Below are positions 18,274 to 28,703 of a stretch of 54,843 nt of DNA, piece by piece; within the stretch, counting starts at the first letter, position 1, and every line of letters begins with the position of its first letter. The notes under the pieces are model-generated. The model searched no databases and was not told the origin of the DNA. It worked only from the letters and a program-made list of their open reading frames with translations. The translations under genes were made by a program, and so were the position numbers. The DNA comes from Verrucomicrobiaceae bacterium (GTDB lineage: Bacteria; Verrucomicrobiota; Verrucomicrobiia; Verrucomicrobiales; Akkermansiaceae), in assembly GCA_027487435.1 (NCBI GenBank), contig JAIYDP010000354.1, positions 1 through 54,843 on the forward strand, read 5' to 3'.

Positions 18274-21200
18274 CTACAAGTACAGGGAAGCAGCAAACAC
18301 GATATCCCTTCGAATCATTTTGATACCACGATTGACCTTTTCTTCGAGTTCAAGTGACCCAAGGACTCTTGCGGCAGATGCAACTTGCTGCAGAAGTTCG
18401 TCCAGCCTCCGCATGCATCGGATAATGGATCCCTCGAAGATTCGATCATTTATCTTGCAAATATCCGCAAATTTACCTCCCTGCGTTGTTATGTGCACCT
18501 GATGATGTCTTGTCTTACTCGGCTCCATGCCAGCATTATCTCCATCAAGTCAACTTTGAATTTTTTCACGTAATCTTCCACATCAACTTCCATTTTTGCT
18601 TCCTCGGAGGTGAAATTATAAAACGTAAACAGACCTGCGACACTGTAGCAATTCTTCTCGCTGTGTCCTGCAACAATTTGTACGAGGGCTGCAACTCGTC
18701 CCTGATTCTTAGAATCTCTTCTCCGTGCTACAAAACTCAGATATCGAACAAAAGAGCAAGCCTTCTCATCGAAGACAAGACAGCTGAGCAAACAAACTAT
18801 GTGCTCAGGAGCCAGCTCATTGAATGCGCCGTTGAACAACATCTCCGCCACCATCAGTTCGTCCGCAGCATCAATCTCGCAAGCGACGCGCCCCTTCACT
18901 TGCACGACGTTGTCGTCATCAACATATCCAAGCCGCCGCAACACCCGCTTCCTCAACTTCAGCTCCGACTTGAAAGATGTCGTTGAAGCCGCCTTCAGCG
19001 ACTTCTGCAAGGCTTTCAACTCAACCTTCAGGCGCATTTTCTCAGCAAATTTTTCAAAAGCTTCCGCGGCGTCAGGCCGGGAAGAGGTTAGCGCCCGCAG
19101 CTTGCTTTCAGACGATTCGAATGCCTTCAAATATCTCAGGCGAATAGAGGACCAACCAACCTTCTGAAGTTTAACAAACGTCTCGTCTTTTATCTCCAAG
19201 TCCTCCACTGGGTCAAGCAGCGGCACCGTTGGGAACTTTTTCAAAACCTCCCGGACGAATTTTGAGACGGACGTGCGGCCCTCAGCAGGGCGAAGGTCTG
19301 CAGGGACGTAGACTCGAACAGAGGAGGCGCGGATGACAGCACTGAGGGGGAGGGTGTGGACAATCATCTCATGCGCGCCGGTAATGGGGGCGGGAGCGCG
19401 CGTCGCGTCCTTGTCGTTGTCTTTTAGTGCCGCAGAGACACACACATCGAGGGTGTAGTCTGACGTCTTCGCGTCCGTCACACCCTCCCTCGTAAGACAC
19501 GTTGGCAGAGATTTCAAACTTTGCCATCGCGGCGTCGGAAATTCACAAGCACTCCCCACCCCCAATCAAGCGCACCATCGCGGACCTAACGGGAGGGTGA
19601 GAAGGGTTACGCAACGGGCGGAGAGCGCCTACATGAAGGAGGCGGCCAGGGTTCAAGTACGGTAAAATGTACATTGGAGCACTGATGAAAGTCTGCATCT
19701 CGCGCTGCCAAAGTTAGCAAGGGAAACTGGACACAAACGTCAATCTTTTCTATTTTCGCCCTCAAAGTATAAATTTCTGAGATTTTGTCCTCGTCGGGGA
19801 TGGTGATGGACGCTGCTCGCGCTTCAACGTCTTTGATTTTCTTTTGAATTTGTGGAACCTCCCGAATCGCCTGGAACTGATAGAAAGAGTTTTGAATTCT
19901 AGGAGGGGTGGTTGGCTTTGGGGTTATGGGGAGCCTACAGGTACTCAGGGTCGATGCCTTCGAAACGAAGCATGTTCAAAATGGAGTTGTACGTGAGGTG
20001 GAACGTCGACACGAGCGCATCAGAGTGGCCCTGGACGGGGGGGGGGGGTTAGAGCTGGCTGGCAGCAGCGCGGAACCTTGACCATGGACTTAACGACGCT
20101 GGGCTCCATTTTCTCATCCACCATCATGATGACAATGCCGCGGTCATCAAGCCCTCGACGACCTGCACGGCCACTCATCTGAATGTACTCCCCACCAGAG
20201 ACCTGTGTGATGTCAATCCAAGCGGCCCTTCACAATACAAATCGGAACGCCTCTCCGTCCCACTTTCGGATCGCTGTGAAAACGACAGTCTTTGCGGGCA
20301 TGTTCAATCCCATGGAAAACGTTTCGGTTGCGCAGAGGCACTACGTGGGGGGGAGGGGTAAGGAACAGGATGACTTGGGGGTCGCACCTTGATGAGGCCT
20401 TCCTGAAACAAGATTTCAATCACCTCCTTGAGGATTGGGAGGAGGCCGGAGTGATGGATTCCAATACCTTTCTTCAGAAGAGGCATCATGTGTTCCTGGT
20501 GAGTCATCGCACAGCCTGAGAGGGGGGGTGAGGAACAATCTGTCGGATGCGTTTGTCGTCTTCGGAGAGGCACTCGAGGGCGGACGAGAAAATCTTTTCG
20601 ACATTGGCTTTTTCATCGTCCGTTGTGAGGTCCATTTTCGACATTTGAAGCGCCAAGCCCTCACATTCACGTTTGCTACGAGGGGGGGGGGTAAAAAATG
20701 TTGAAACAGAAGCGGAGACACCTGAAACAAAACACGATAACGGGGTCGTAGTTGCGCTGCATCACTGTCATCACAATCTTGTAAATGTCTCCGCCACCGC
20801 CACCCCCACGGCGCCGCTTGTTTCCACCTTTGGCTGACACGTTCAGGGGGGTGGGGGGGAAATGGGAGACCTGACGTCGCCCCAGTGGGGTTGCTGTCGA
20901 GGGCTGCGACAGCCTTGTGAAAACTGTCCTCCTTCGGAAGTCACACGGCGGCCGGGGAAGGGGGGGGTACTCTGAAGTTGCCTTTTTCGTCCACGACCAG
21001 AAAAAGACCCTCGCCTCCCGCAGGGAAAATGTAGTGCTGGAGAGGGACGGGGCGATACTCGGTGAAAACAAGGTGACAAGGCTGGCGAATCAATGGGAAG
21101 ATAAGAGAAGGGGGGGGGGACCTGTTTGTGGACTTTTGCGACCCAAGAAGCAAACTCAAACGCGTTTGGGATTGTCGCGGAAAGAAATACGAACTTGATG

Positions 21201-22070
21201 GCGTCACTCAGAAGAGTAATGGTCTCTTCCCAAACGACCCCACGTTCTGCAGTGTCACGCCCATCAAAAAAACGACAGAAGGAGCAGCACTGCCATCATC
21301 GCAATCGTACCTCTATCTCTCATGTAATGCACCTCGTCGAAAATAACCCAGCCCACCTCACGCAGGATTTCACTGCCGCGATAGAGCATCGAGCGCAAGA
21401 TTTCCGTTGTCATGATCAGGCAGCTGGCGCTGCCGTTGATTGTCACGTCGCCCGTCATGAGGCCGACGTCTTTGAACTCTTCACTGAGCTCCCGGAACTT
21501 TTGATTGCTGAGGGCCTGGTTGCATGAGATGAAGAGCTTGGGAGAAATTAAAATGGGGGGGGGAGAACCTTAATGGGGGTGGTGTAAAGAACGCGTTGCT
21601 TCTCCCGAAAACTCATTGCAATTGCATATTCAGCGACTGCAGTTTTTCCGGCAGATGTGTGGGCCGCAACTAACACAGACTCTCCTTTCTCAATGCAATA
21701 CACGGCCTGCTTCTGAAATGGATCCAGATTAAACGGATAAACCTTTGCAGGCTTTTCGGGCATTGTGAACGGTCTGTCCTTGTACTCCGTCCAATCAGGG
21801 GGAAGCGCAATCTGATGTGAGCAAGCTCGGGCATCTTCTTCTGTTGCTACATGTCCAGCTTGTGAAGATTTGGACGCCTCGACCCTATTTTTTTTCAGGA
21901 ACTCGCAACAAATTTCAATACTGCAGCGAAGGCCTTGCAGAGGTTGCATTTTTCTGAGTAGCGCTCTGCTGCGTAGTATCACTCCCCTCCATGCGAGGTT
22001 TCTTATTAATTTGAGCAGATCCTTCGCCAAAGGCATCGAAGCCGTCCTCCTCGACACCAAAAAGAGCCAT
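18274..22070 (-). CDS. MTR4: Exosome RNA helicase MTR4 (Ski2-like)
   Basis: Starts MALFGVEEDGFDAFGEGSAQ at 22070 and ends RRDIVFAASLYL at 18274. The helicase core has AHTSAGKTAVAEYAIA (Walker A), VIFDEVHYMRDR (DEVH box), LIMTTEILRSMLYRGSEILR, SKRECEGLALQMSKMDL, GIGIHHSGLLPILKEVIEIL, ETFSMGLNMPAKTVVFTA and YIQMSGRAGRRGLDDRGIV (motif VI). An arch region and C-terminal helical domain follow (KGRVACEIDAADELMVAEML, EGSIIRCMRRLDELLQQV). MTR4 feeds RNA to the nuclear exosome. About a dozen introns are seen, many with 7-12 C in the sense strand (for example GTACCCCCCC and GTCCCCCCCCC donors). The N-terminus is short compared with the human protein but has the acidic Phe-containing start seen in MTR4. 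Confidence 0.92.
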
Positions 22071-22286
22071 CTGATAACAGATTAATTTTTAGAGCTTCCT
22101 GCAATGTTCATGTTAAACAAGACGAATGTACATCAAACCTAATGGAGGCTCCTATTCGTCTCTAAAGTTTACAAGAGTTTCGATTCGAATCCAAGGAACT
22201 GCAACACACCTTAACAAATCTTCAACTTTATGTTCTGTCGCTTGACGCAGAGGCCAAATTTGCTTATCCGACCTCTCCTTCAAAGA
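22071..22286. promoter_or_regulatory. Divergent promoter region (216 bp)
   Basis: Lies between the MTR4 (-) and oligopeptidase (+) start codons. It is A/T-richer than the genes around it. No further motif is identified. Confidence 0.35.
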
Positions 22287-24658
22287 ATGCTATCGCTGAA
22301 CTTCAAACTCTCAAAAGAGGAAATCGTTACATCTTCTGATCAGGTTGGATTCATACTTTGATAACATGGACTGTGTAGGTGGTCTCGATGTTGAACGACG
22401 CTGCTAGTCATGTTGTCTCGATCCCAGCAGGCTCTCGAACGTTTGGAAATACCGTTCTCCCACTTGCAGAAGTCTCTTTTTCCTCTCTACCTTGACATAT
22501 TCAGGCATATCGCAAAACCGGAATATTGGCATCTTGTTGCGATTTTCCGATGCATGTTTCCGTCCACAAAGTGGTCCAAAGACTTATCTTCATTCAATCG
22601 ACTAGGAACTTCGCGACGCCTCTGGGGAAGCTGACGAGAAGCTCCGCAAGTTTGATGTGGAGTTTGGAATGCGTGAAGATGTCTACAACGCCCTCGTCGA
22701 CTACGCGAATGCGTCCATGGCCGCCGACAGCGTGAGTTTGGACACCGTTAATGGTGACATTTTAGCTTGACGCTGAATCCAAACGCTTCGTGGATCGATT
22801 GATCCTCGACTTTAAACGAAACGGCCTTGCGCTGCCGGTCGAAAAGAGGGACCAAGTTGCGGCGCTGAAGAAGCGCCTCTCTGAGCTTGAGGTCCAATTT
22901 CAAAAAAATATCAACGAGGACAAGACTGCGTTGAATTTCTCAAAGGAGGACCTCCTTGGGATGCCAGTCGACTTCCTGGAGAGTCTTTCCCGATCCGAAG
23001 ACGGAAAATACATCGTCACCCTGAAAGTACGCCCCCTCCCCCCTTGAGTGGTCCGACTGACTACCCCTCAGTACCCGGAGGTGTTTCCCGTGTTGAAGCT
23101 CTGCAAGCGAGAGGCCACCCGCCGCGCGTTGGAGGTTGCAAAGAGCAGCCAAGCGCTGGCCGCTAACACCCCGCTGCTTGAAGAGGCGCTGGCGCTGCGA
23201 CATCAGGTTGCTACGCTGATGGGCTACGCAACACACGCGGATTACGTCCTGGAAGTGCGGATGGCGAAGACATCTGCGAAGGTGCTCGAGTTTGAGGGCG
23301 GCCTCAAGGCGCTGTTGGCTGAGCCGGCGAAGAAGGAGCTGGAGAAGCTTTTGGAGCTGAAGGCTGCCATTTGCGTTGAGGTTGGAGATGAGTTTGACAA
23401 CAAGGTCAATGCGTGGGATTGGCTCTTCCTTGACAATTTGCTTAAGGTTGGAAAAGGGAGCGGGAGCGGGAGGGGTTGATTTGGATAGGAGAGGGAGTAT
23501 CAAGTTGATGACGAGGAGATCAAGAAATACTTTCCCCTTAACGTCGTGAAGGCAGGTCTCTTTGATATCTATCAGACTGTTCTGGGCCTCAAATTTGTTC
23601 AGGTTTTTGAGAGGACTTTTCGTTTTTGATGATGAAAGGTGGATGGGTCCGACGCTTGGCACTCTGACGTGACCAAATACGCTGTTCATGATGCTAGCAA
23701 TGACGAGCTGCTGGGTTATTTTTATCTCGACCTCCACCCGCGCGAAGGAAAATACAATCACGCCGCAGTATTTGGCCTTCAAGGTGGCTGCGATATCGCA
23801 CCCCCTCCGTCGGCTCCAAGCGCCGAGCGCCAGCCCGCTGTGGCTGCGATGGTGGCGAATTTCACCTCCCCAAGCGGCGACAAACCTGCGCTGTTGAAGC
23901 ATTCTGAAGTTGTGACCTTTTTTCACGAGTTCGGCCACGTCATGCACCAGATCTGCACTCGCGTAGGATCGGTTCATGTCCTCTCGTGACTTGCCGCAGG
24001 CTCGTTACTCAATGTTCTCTGGTACGCGAACGGAGAGAGACTTCGTTGAGGCGCCGTCTCAAATGTTGGAGAACTGGTGCTGGGACGAAGCGGCGCTGAG
24101 GGCCATGTCGGGGCACTTTCAGGACCCCTCGAAGCGCCTACCTGATGATCTCCTCAAGAAAATGATTGCTGCCAAGAACGTCAACAGCGGTTTGCGCGAC
24201 AGAAACTCTTCCATGACGTGGCAGGTCTGTTCAATTTGAGGCAGCTGTTCTTCGGTCTCTTTGACATGAAGGTGCATTCCAGCGCCAACGTGGGGCCAAC
24301 TGGGCCGCTTTGGAACTCCATGCGCGCTGAAGTCTCGCTCATTCCCGGCACGGACGGCACAAATGGCGCAGCGTCGTTTGGCCACATTATGGGTGCGAGT
24401 GGGCTCGTTGGGAGCTAATCCAAATTAGGGGGATATGACGCGGGCTACTACGGATATTTGTGGTCTGAAGTGTTCAGCGCGGACATGTTCGACGTGTTTG
24501 AAAAGGGGGGGGTCATGAATTCCGAAATTGGAAAACGATACCGAACTTGCATTTTGGAACCAGGGGGGTCGAAAGATGGGGAGGAGATGATTCGCAACTT
24601 CTTGCAGCGAGAGCCGGACCAGAAGAACTTCCTCAAGAGCATTGGGTTGGAGGTCTAA
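22287..24658 (+). CDS. M3 family oligopeptidase (thimet oligopeptidase/neurolysin type)
   Basis: A zinc metallopeptidase that cuts short peptides. Start MLSLNFKLSKEEIVTSSDQ at 22287. Introns of about 33 nt connect SRTFGNTVLPLAE, AYRKTGILASCCDFPMHVSV and ELRDASGEADEKLRKFDVEF, all typical of the N-terminal M3 region. The catalytic motif HEFGHVMHQ lies at 23925-23950; the Glu helix follows as RDFVEAPSQMLENWCWD. The C-terminal part has GYDAGYYGYLWSEVFSADMF and ends NFLKSIGLEV at 24658. No signal peptide, so probably cytosolic. The HEFGH-FVEAPSQ arrangement and length of about 680 residues fit the family well. A 46-nt intron near 23028 has C-rich sequence after its GTACG donor. Confidence 0.92.
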
Positions 24659-24762
24659 AAAGTGTGGAGGGAGAAGGGGTTGCAGTATACAATAACTACA
24701 GGCACATGACCACACTTTCATAATACACGCGCGCGTTGAAAAACACGCGTCGAAATAAATCC

Positions 24763-25430
24763 TCACAATGAACATTTTTCCGACTCGGGGGGGCTCCGCG
24801 CGTACACCCGCCGTAGAATGATTCCATTGGAGCTGTGCTGGCCTTCAAATAAATCTTCCACTTCATCCACTACGTCCTCCTGCTCGAGAATTTTCTTCAA
24901 AGAGTCCAAGACAGAGCCGCTTCCAAGTGCTTTGGAGGGATTCTCGGAGCTGCTCTTCGCCTTTGGCGTCAGGGTGACATCGCATCCCTTACAGAATTCG
25001 AAGAGGCACATTCGAGCATGCGCTTCGCCCTCGGAGAAATGAGTTTGTCTGCCTCTCGGGTTCTCTGAGGCTTTGTCTTGAATATTGCATGAGGCACGAT
25101 CACTCCTCTGCGTTTGCCATCGTCGCCTTTCGCGCAGCGCGGCGCAAACAAAAGGGAGACAATACGGCTTTGCTGGAAGTCGAAGGAATCACCTCGTGTC
25201 TTGACAGGTGACGACGATTGGTCCGCATCCTCGGCAAGAAACAATTGCATCACGAAGAGGGAACTTTCCCGCCAATAAAAATTTGGCGGGAATAGCAACT
25301 CGATTGTGGGGGGGGGAACAGCTTTCAACTCGTTGAACTACGGCCCACATCTTGAAGGGAAGATTACTTTACGTTTAAAATAGCAAGAAACTTGAAAGAG
25401 ACGTACACCTGAGGTGTTTCCGCACGGCAC
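24763..25430 (-). CDS. Small multi-exon protein, unknown
   Basis: Likely start MGAVRKHLSNLPFKMWAVVQ at 25430, with a 42-nt intron after the eighth codon. A C10-containing intron then joins CAACGA to TTCCCT, giving RFPLRDAIVSCRGCGPIVVT with a CxxC pair. The last exon reads CLFEFCKGCDVTLTPKAKSS, then VLDSLKKILEQEDVVDEVED, and ends PPESEKCSL at 24763. The middle (about 25030-25200) has two competing frames and its splicing is unresolved. The paired CxxC motifs suggest metal binding. The family is not recognised. Confidence 0.4.
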
Positions 25431-25467
25431 CCATTTTACAACTTTGTTCGATACCTCCTTGCTAAGG

Positions 25468-25830
25468 CTAGGACGACTTCGGGATGCTCTCGTACTGCTT
25501 CCTCGTCATGGTTTTTAAGGTCAGCGCGTGAATTTCCTTCATAATTTGCCCCAAAAGTGTGTGCACAGTCCTGTGGCAGTCCAGCCGCCCTACTAGCTTA
25601 GACCACAAAGAAAAAGATAGATCGCAAAAAAAAAAAAAAAAAAAAAAAACCCATGTCCCGACCGCTCACCTTGTCCTTCGAATGCGTCGGAGACAACCGT
25701 GATCTGGATTTTTTGACCACATCCGCTGCTGAGATCCTCATAGTTCTGCAAATGTCAGTGACAGCACTCCACGCGTTACAAAATGGATAGGGGAAAGAGG
25801 CTTCAAGGCCTCCGCAACTCGTGCTTCCAT
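25468..25830 (-). CDS. BolA-family protein
   Basis: Starts MEARVAEALKPLSPIHF at 25830. A 34-nt intron with TGAC branch joins to NYEDLSSGCGQKIQITVVSD, then AFEGQ. A long intron containing T25 (sense strand) leads to VGRLDCHRTVHTLLGQIMKE, IHALTLKTMTRKQYES, ending IPKSS with TAG at 25468. The pattern SxxCGxKxxIxVVSxxFEGxxxLxxHRxVxxxL...IHALTLK matches the BolA fold; the Cys in SSGCG and the His in CHR are the positions that bind iron or Fe-S clusters with monothiol glutaredoxins. About 85 residues, usual for BolA2-type proteins. No clear mitochondrial targeting peptide is visible. Confidence 0.9.
25626..25650 (+). repeat. A25 homopolymer inside a BolA intron
   Basis: Twenty-five A on the plus strand (T on the sense strand of the BolA gene), within the intron that starts GTGAGCGG and ends CTAAGCTAG. 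It could be a pyrimidine tract, or the remnant of a poly(A)-bearing insertion in the opposite direction. Confidence 0.8.
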
Positions 25831-25860
25831 GTCCCAATGTCTTATCTGTTATTTTTTGTT

Positions 25861-25943
25861 TAGCGACCCTTCTGAATGAATGCCCCTGTCCCGTGGCCTC
25901 TCGTATGAGTGTAGCTCAGTAGCACAGTAGCGACCCTTCTGAA
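25861..25943 (+). repeat. Dispersed short repeat, copy 4, with flanking 16-bp direct repeats
   Basis: A shortened copy of the element (CCCCTGTCCCGTGGCCTCTC, then GTATGAGTGTAGCTCAGTAG and CACAG) lies between two perfect TAGCGACCCTTCTGAA repeats (25861-25876 and 25928-25943). Part of the hairpin arm is missing. The duplication starts with TAGCG, as does the one around copy 3. It sits 31 bp upstream of the BolA start codon and may be part of its promoter. Confidence 0.75.
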
Positions 25944-25986
25944 AGAAATACCGGTTTGACGTACAAATTACAAGAAGTTATCAGCA

Positions 25987-28689
25987 TCACTCAATGTCGC
26001 CAGCTTCAGATTCCAGAGGAGCTTGTTGGGTATCACCAGCCTCTCTAGCAACACGCTCAGGTGCGTTTCTGTTCTCCACGTCGTCGTGTGATGAAGAATC
26101 GTCAGGTTCAAGTGCAGAGGATAAGACTGGCGCAGACTTGTCCTCTTCGTCCCCATCTGGCTGATCGACATGACTTGGAGCATTTTCCAGTCGCAGCTCT
26201 GTTACATCGTCAGTGAGACTGTCATTTGCATCTAAGAGTGGTGCAGCAGGTACATCGAGATGATGAGAATGTTTGCCAATCGAATCAGCTTCTTCCTCGC
26301 ACTTGCTTGTATCTGCGCCGTGATCGCCAGTGTTGGCGGCGTTCCCACTGTTCAAGTCTCCATCTGAGCCACTGCCTCCAGGTTCAGACGAAGCGTGGCC
26401 TCCACTCAGATCGCTCCCCCCAGCAACCAAGTGGTCGATCTCTTCGGGACCTGCTCCGCTCTCCCCTTGTCCAGCCTCTTCACCCCCGTCACCTCCTTCG
26501 GCTCCTAAAGCCGACTCCGTCCTCGTGTCACCATCTGTCACAACATCCCCGCCACCGTTGTCTGTGTCTGCGCCATGATCGCCAGTGTTGGCGGCGTTCC
26601 CACTGTTCAAGTCTCCATCTGAGCCACTGCCTCCAGGTTCAGACGAAGCGTGGCCTCCACTCAGATCGCTCCCCCCAGCAACCAAGCGGTCGATCTCTTC
26701 GGGACCTGCCCCGCTCTCCCCTTGTCCAGCCTCTTCACCCACGTCTACTCCCTCGGCTCCTGAAGCCGACTCCGTCCTCTTGTCGTTGTCGCCATCATTT
26801 TGATCGCCTCCAGTGGCAAACAAAGATGTAGGAGCATCCTGTGTAAAATCCACCTTGCTGGCTGCTGGATTAAAGTCAATCACACCTGATTCATTCGGAA
26901 CGACCGCTGGCTGCTTCTCTTCTAACACAGTGCCATCTGCAGCAATAACAGCGTCCCCACATCCTCCAGCATCCGCAGCCTCTCGCTCACTTGATTCAGA
27001 GACATCAGCAACTGTAGCGCCTCCTGCTTCCGGGACTCCCTCTTTCTCAGAGGCAGAGTCAGTTTCACCTCGATCCTCCTCCTCTGCAACCTGCGCATTA
27101 TCTCGGGCCAAATTAATTCCGCGAGCAGTATCAAGGCTCGTCCGTACAATGTCAGCTCCGGAGTGATGTTCAGTAATGAGAGCCCCTTCTTCTCTTGAAG
27201 CGACTTCATCGTCCAACAACTCATCGCTTGCATCAGAAACCACATCAAAGTGCTTCTCTGCAGCGTCAATCCCATCCCTGTTGTCATCACCACCAAGAAT
27301 TACAACTTCTCTTGACACAGCCCCGATGCCGTCAGCTGGTCCAACATCATCGGTCTGCGGTTCACACCCGTTTGCAGCATGACCCCCAGCCTCCTGCTCA
27401 ACCACGTCCTCTCCAATCGCCACACCAACAGACTCTGCTCGCGCCAAGGGAGTGCTGCTGCTCGCGCCTGTCAAAAAATTCGCTGCCCCGTCATTCGTCG
27501 CGCCACAGCCGTCGTCCGATGTCTCCTGTTTTTCTGCACGGCGTCCTTCGCCCCCGCTCCCCTTCTCAGCTTCTGTGACACCAAACTCAGCTCTCACGCC
27601 ACTGATTCCATGCCCCCCGATATGGCCATTGGCACTCTTTTGCTGGCCCGCCGAAGTCAATTCTCCATCCGCCGAGTTCGCAGTGCCCCCTCCATTGGCT
27701 GCCCCCTGCGACTCGTCGATTGGAACCTCACGCTCGCCCTTTCGCACCTCGTCCTGAATTTCTGCGACGAATCCTCCACCCACCTCTTGCAAACTCCTGC
27801 TGCTGTTTCCCACCACCAGATTACCCTCCAACGCAGAGGCTTCAGTCTCGTTGCCCTCTAGTGCCCTCGAGGGGGGGGGTGCGGCGATAGCCTCCATGAC
27901 TGGGACGACGTGATGGCGGGAGTTCTGACCGAGTGCTCCTCCCTCCAAAGCAGCAAGCCCTAAGCTAGCTGATTTCTCGCCCGCACCCTCGCCCTCACCG
28001 TCCGCCTCCCCCTCCTCCTTGACTGGCGCCAGCATGCCAACGCTGGCTGTTCGCGTGAGAGGAGCTACTGCCACCCATCCTTCCCAGCCAACTCGTGGAG
28101 CGTTTGAGTCATTCGCAGACGTCCCCTCGGTGGCTGAGGCAGGGAGAGGGCTCTTCGACGGGACGGGCTGCTCGTTCTGTCCCCCCCCCTGCGGCACATT
28201 CGCTTCGCTCTTTGACGGACCTGGGGCTGGGGAGTTCTTTGCGTCCATTGGGGAGTGAGAGGGCTTCGGAGGCGAGGGGTTCTCCTTCTTCACATGGACT
28301 TTCGGGACACTCCCAGTTTCCGCTTTTGACGGGGGGGGGGGGGTTGAGCGGGCAGTGCCAGTTTGATTCGCAACAGGCGAAGCTTTTAGAATCGGCGGCT
28401 TCGAAAAATTTACCCCCCCCGTCGGACTTGCTGGCGCCCCTTGCTTTGAGGAAACAGCCCTCGACACGGAAGATTTCGGAGGGCTCTCACTGCGAGGGGG
28501 GGGAGGCTTTTGGTTGCTTGCCTTAGCTTTTGGCTCTCCCGCCTTGCTTCCTTCCGTCGCTGGTTTGAAAGAGGAGCGCTTCGCCTCCTCGCTAGCGGGG
28601 GGGACGTGGGGGCCTTTTGCCAATGGAGAAGAAGCCTTGGCCTGGGGCTTCGCAAACCCAATCGGCCTGTCAAAGTGTGAGAGGGTCAT
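25987..28689 (-). CDS. Large disordered acidic protein with internal duplication
   Basis: A single exon of 900 codons from MTLSHFDRPIGFAKPQAKAS (28689) to ...APLESEAGDIE (25987). The first 250 residues are Lys/Pro/Ser-rich and basic; the rest is very acidic and rich in Gly, Ala, Glu, Asp and Ser. Near the C-terminus an 85-residue unit (GAEGVDVGEEAGQGESGAGP, EEIDRLVAGGSDLSGGHASS) occurs twice in tandem. No folded domain, signal peptide or membrane segment is seen. The long open frame on its own supports a gene. Function unknown; the charge layout is reminiscent of scaffold or chromatin-associated proteins, but this is not evidence. Confidence 0.7.
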   Translation of the reverse strand: MTLSHFDRPIGFAKPQAKASSPLAKGPHVPPASEEAKRSSFKPATEGSKAGEPKAKASNQKPPPPRSESPPKSSVSRAVSSKQGAPASPTGGVNFSKPPILKASPVANQTGTARSTPPPPSKAETGSVPKVHVKKENPSPPKPSHSPMDAKNSPAPGPSKSEANVPQGGGQNEQPVPSKSPLPASATEGTSANDSNAPRVGWEGWVAVAPLTRTASVGMLAPVKEEGEADGEGEGAGEKSASLGLAALEGGALGQNSRHHVVPVMEAIAAPPPSRALEGNETEASALEGNLVVGNSSRSLQEVGGGFVAEIQDEVRKGEREVPIDESQGAANGGGTANSADGELTSAGQQKSANGHIGGHGISGVRAEFGVTEAEKGSGGEGRRAEKQETSDDGCGATNDGAANFLTGASSSTPLARAESVGVAIGEDVVEQEAGGHAANGCEPQTDDVGPADGIGAVSREVVILGGDDNRDGIDAAEKHFDVVSDASDELLDDEVASREEGALITEHHSGADIVRTSLDTARGINLARDNAQVAEEEDRGETDSASEKEGVPEAGGATVADVSESSEREAADAGGCGDAVIAADGTVLEEKQPAVVPNESGVIDFNPAASKVDFTQDAPTSLFATGGDQNDGDNDKRTESASGAEGVDVGEEAGQGESGAGPEEIDRLVAGGSDLSGGHASSEPGGSGSDGDLNSGNAANTGDHGADTDNGGGDVVTDGDTRTESALGAEGGDGGEEAGQGESGAGPEEIDHLVAGGSDLSGGHASSEPGGSGSDGDLNSGNAANTGDHGADTSKCEEEADSIGKHSHHLDVPAAPLLDANDSLTDDVTELRLENAPSHVDQPDGDEEDKSAPVLSSALEPDDSSSHDDVENRNAPERVAREAGDTQQAPLESEAGDIE
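26312..26800 (-). repeat. Two tandem 255-bp coding repeats
   Basis: The 255-bp unit starting at about 26312 is repeated from about 26567 with very few base changes, in frame, giving an 85-residue duplication in the disordered protein. The near identity at DNA level points to a recent duplication. Confidence 0.8.
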
Positions 28690-28703
28690 CCAACAGGCGC
28701 GCT

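Noticed and set aside
25598..25837. Minus-strand frame with a run of Phe codons
   Set aside because: It is the BolA gene read through its introns; the Phe run is the T25 intron tract.
26226..27861. Long open frames on the plus strand with Ser/Pro/Leu-rich products
   Set aside because: They are antisense to the 900-codon minus-strand gene. The tandem duplication produces the same antisense frame twice; composition and lack of splicing signals mark them as shadows.
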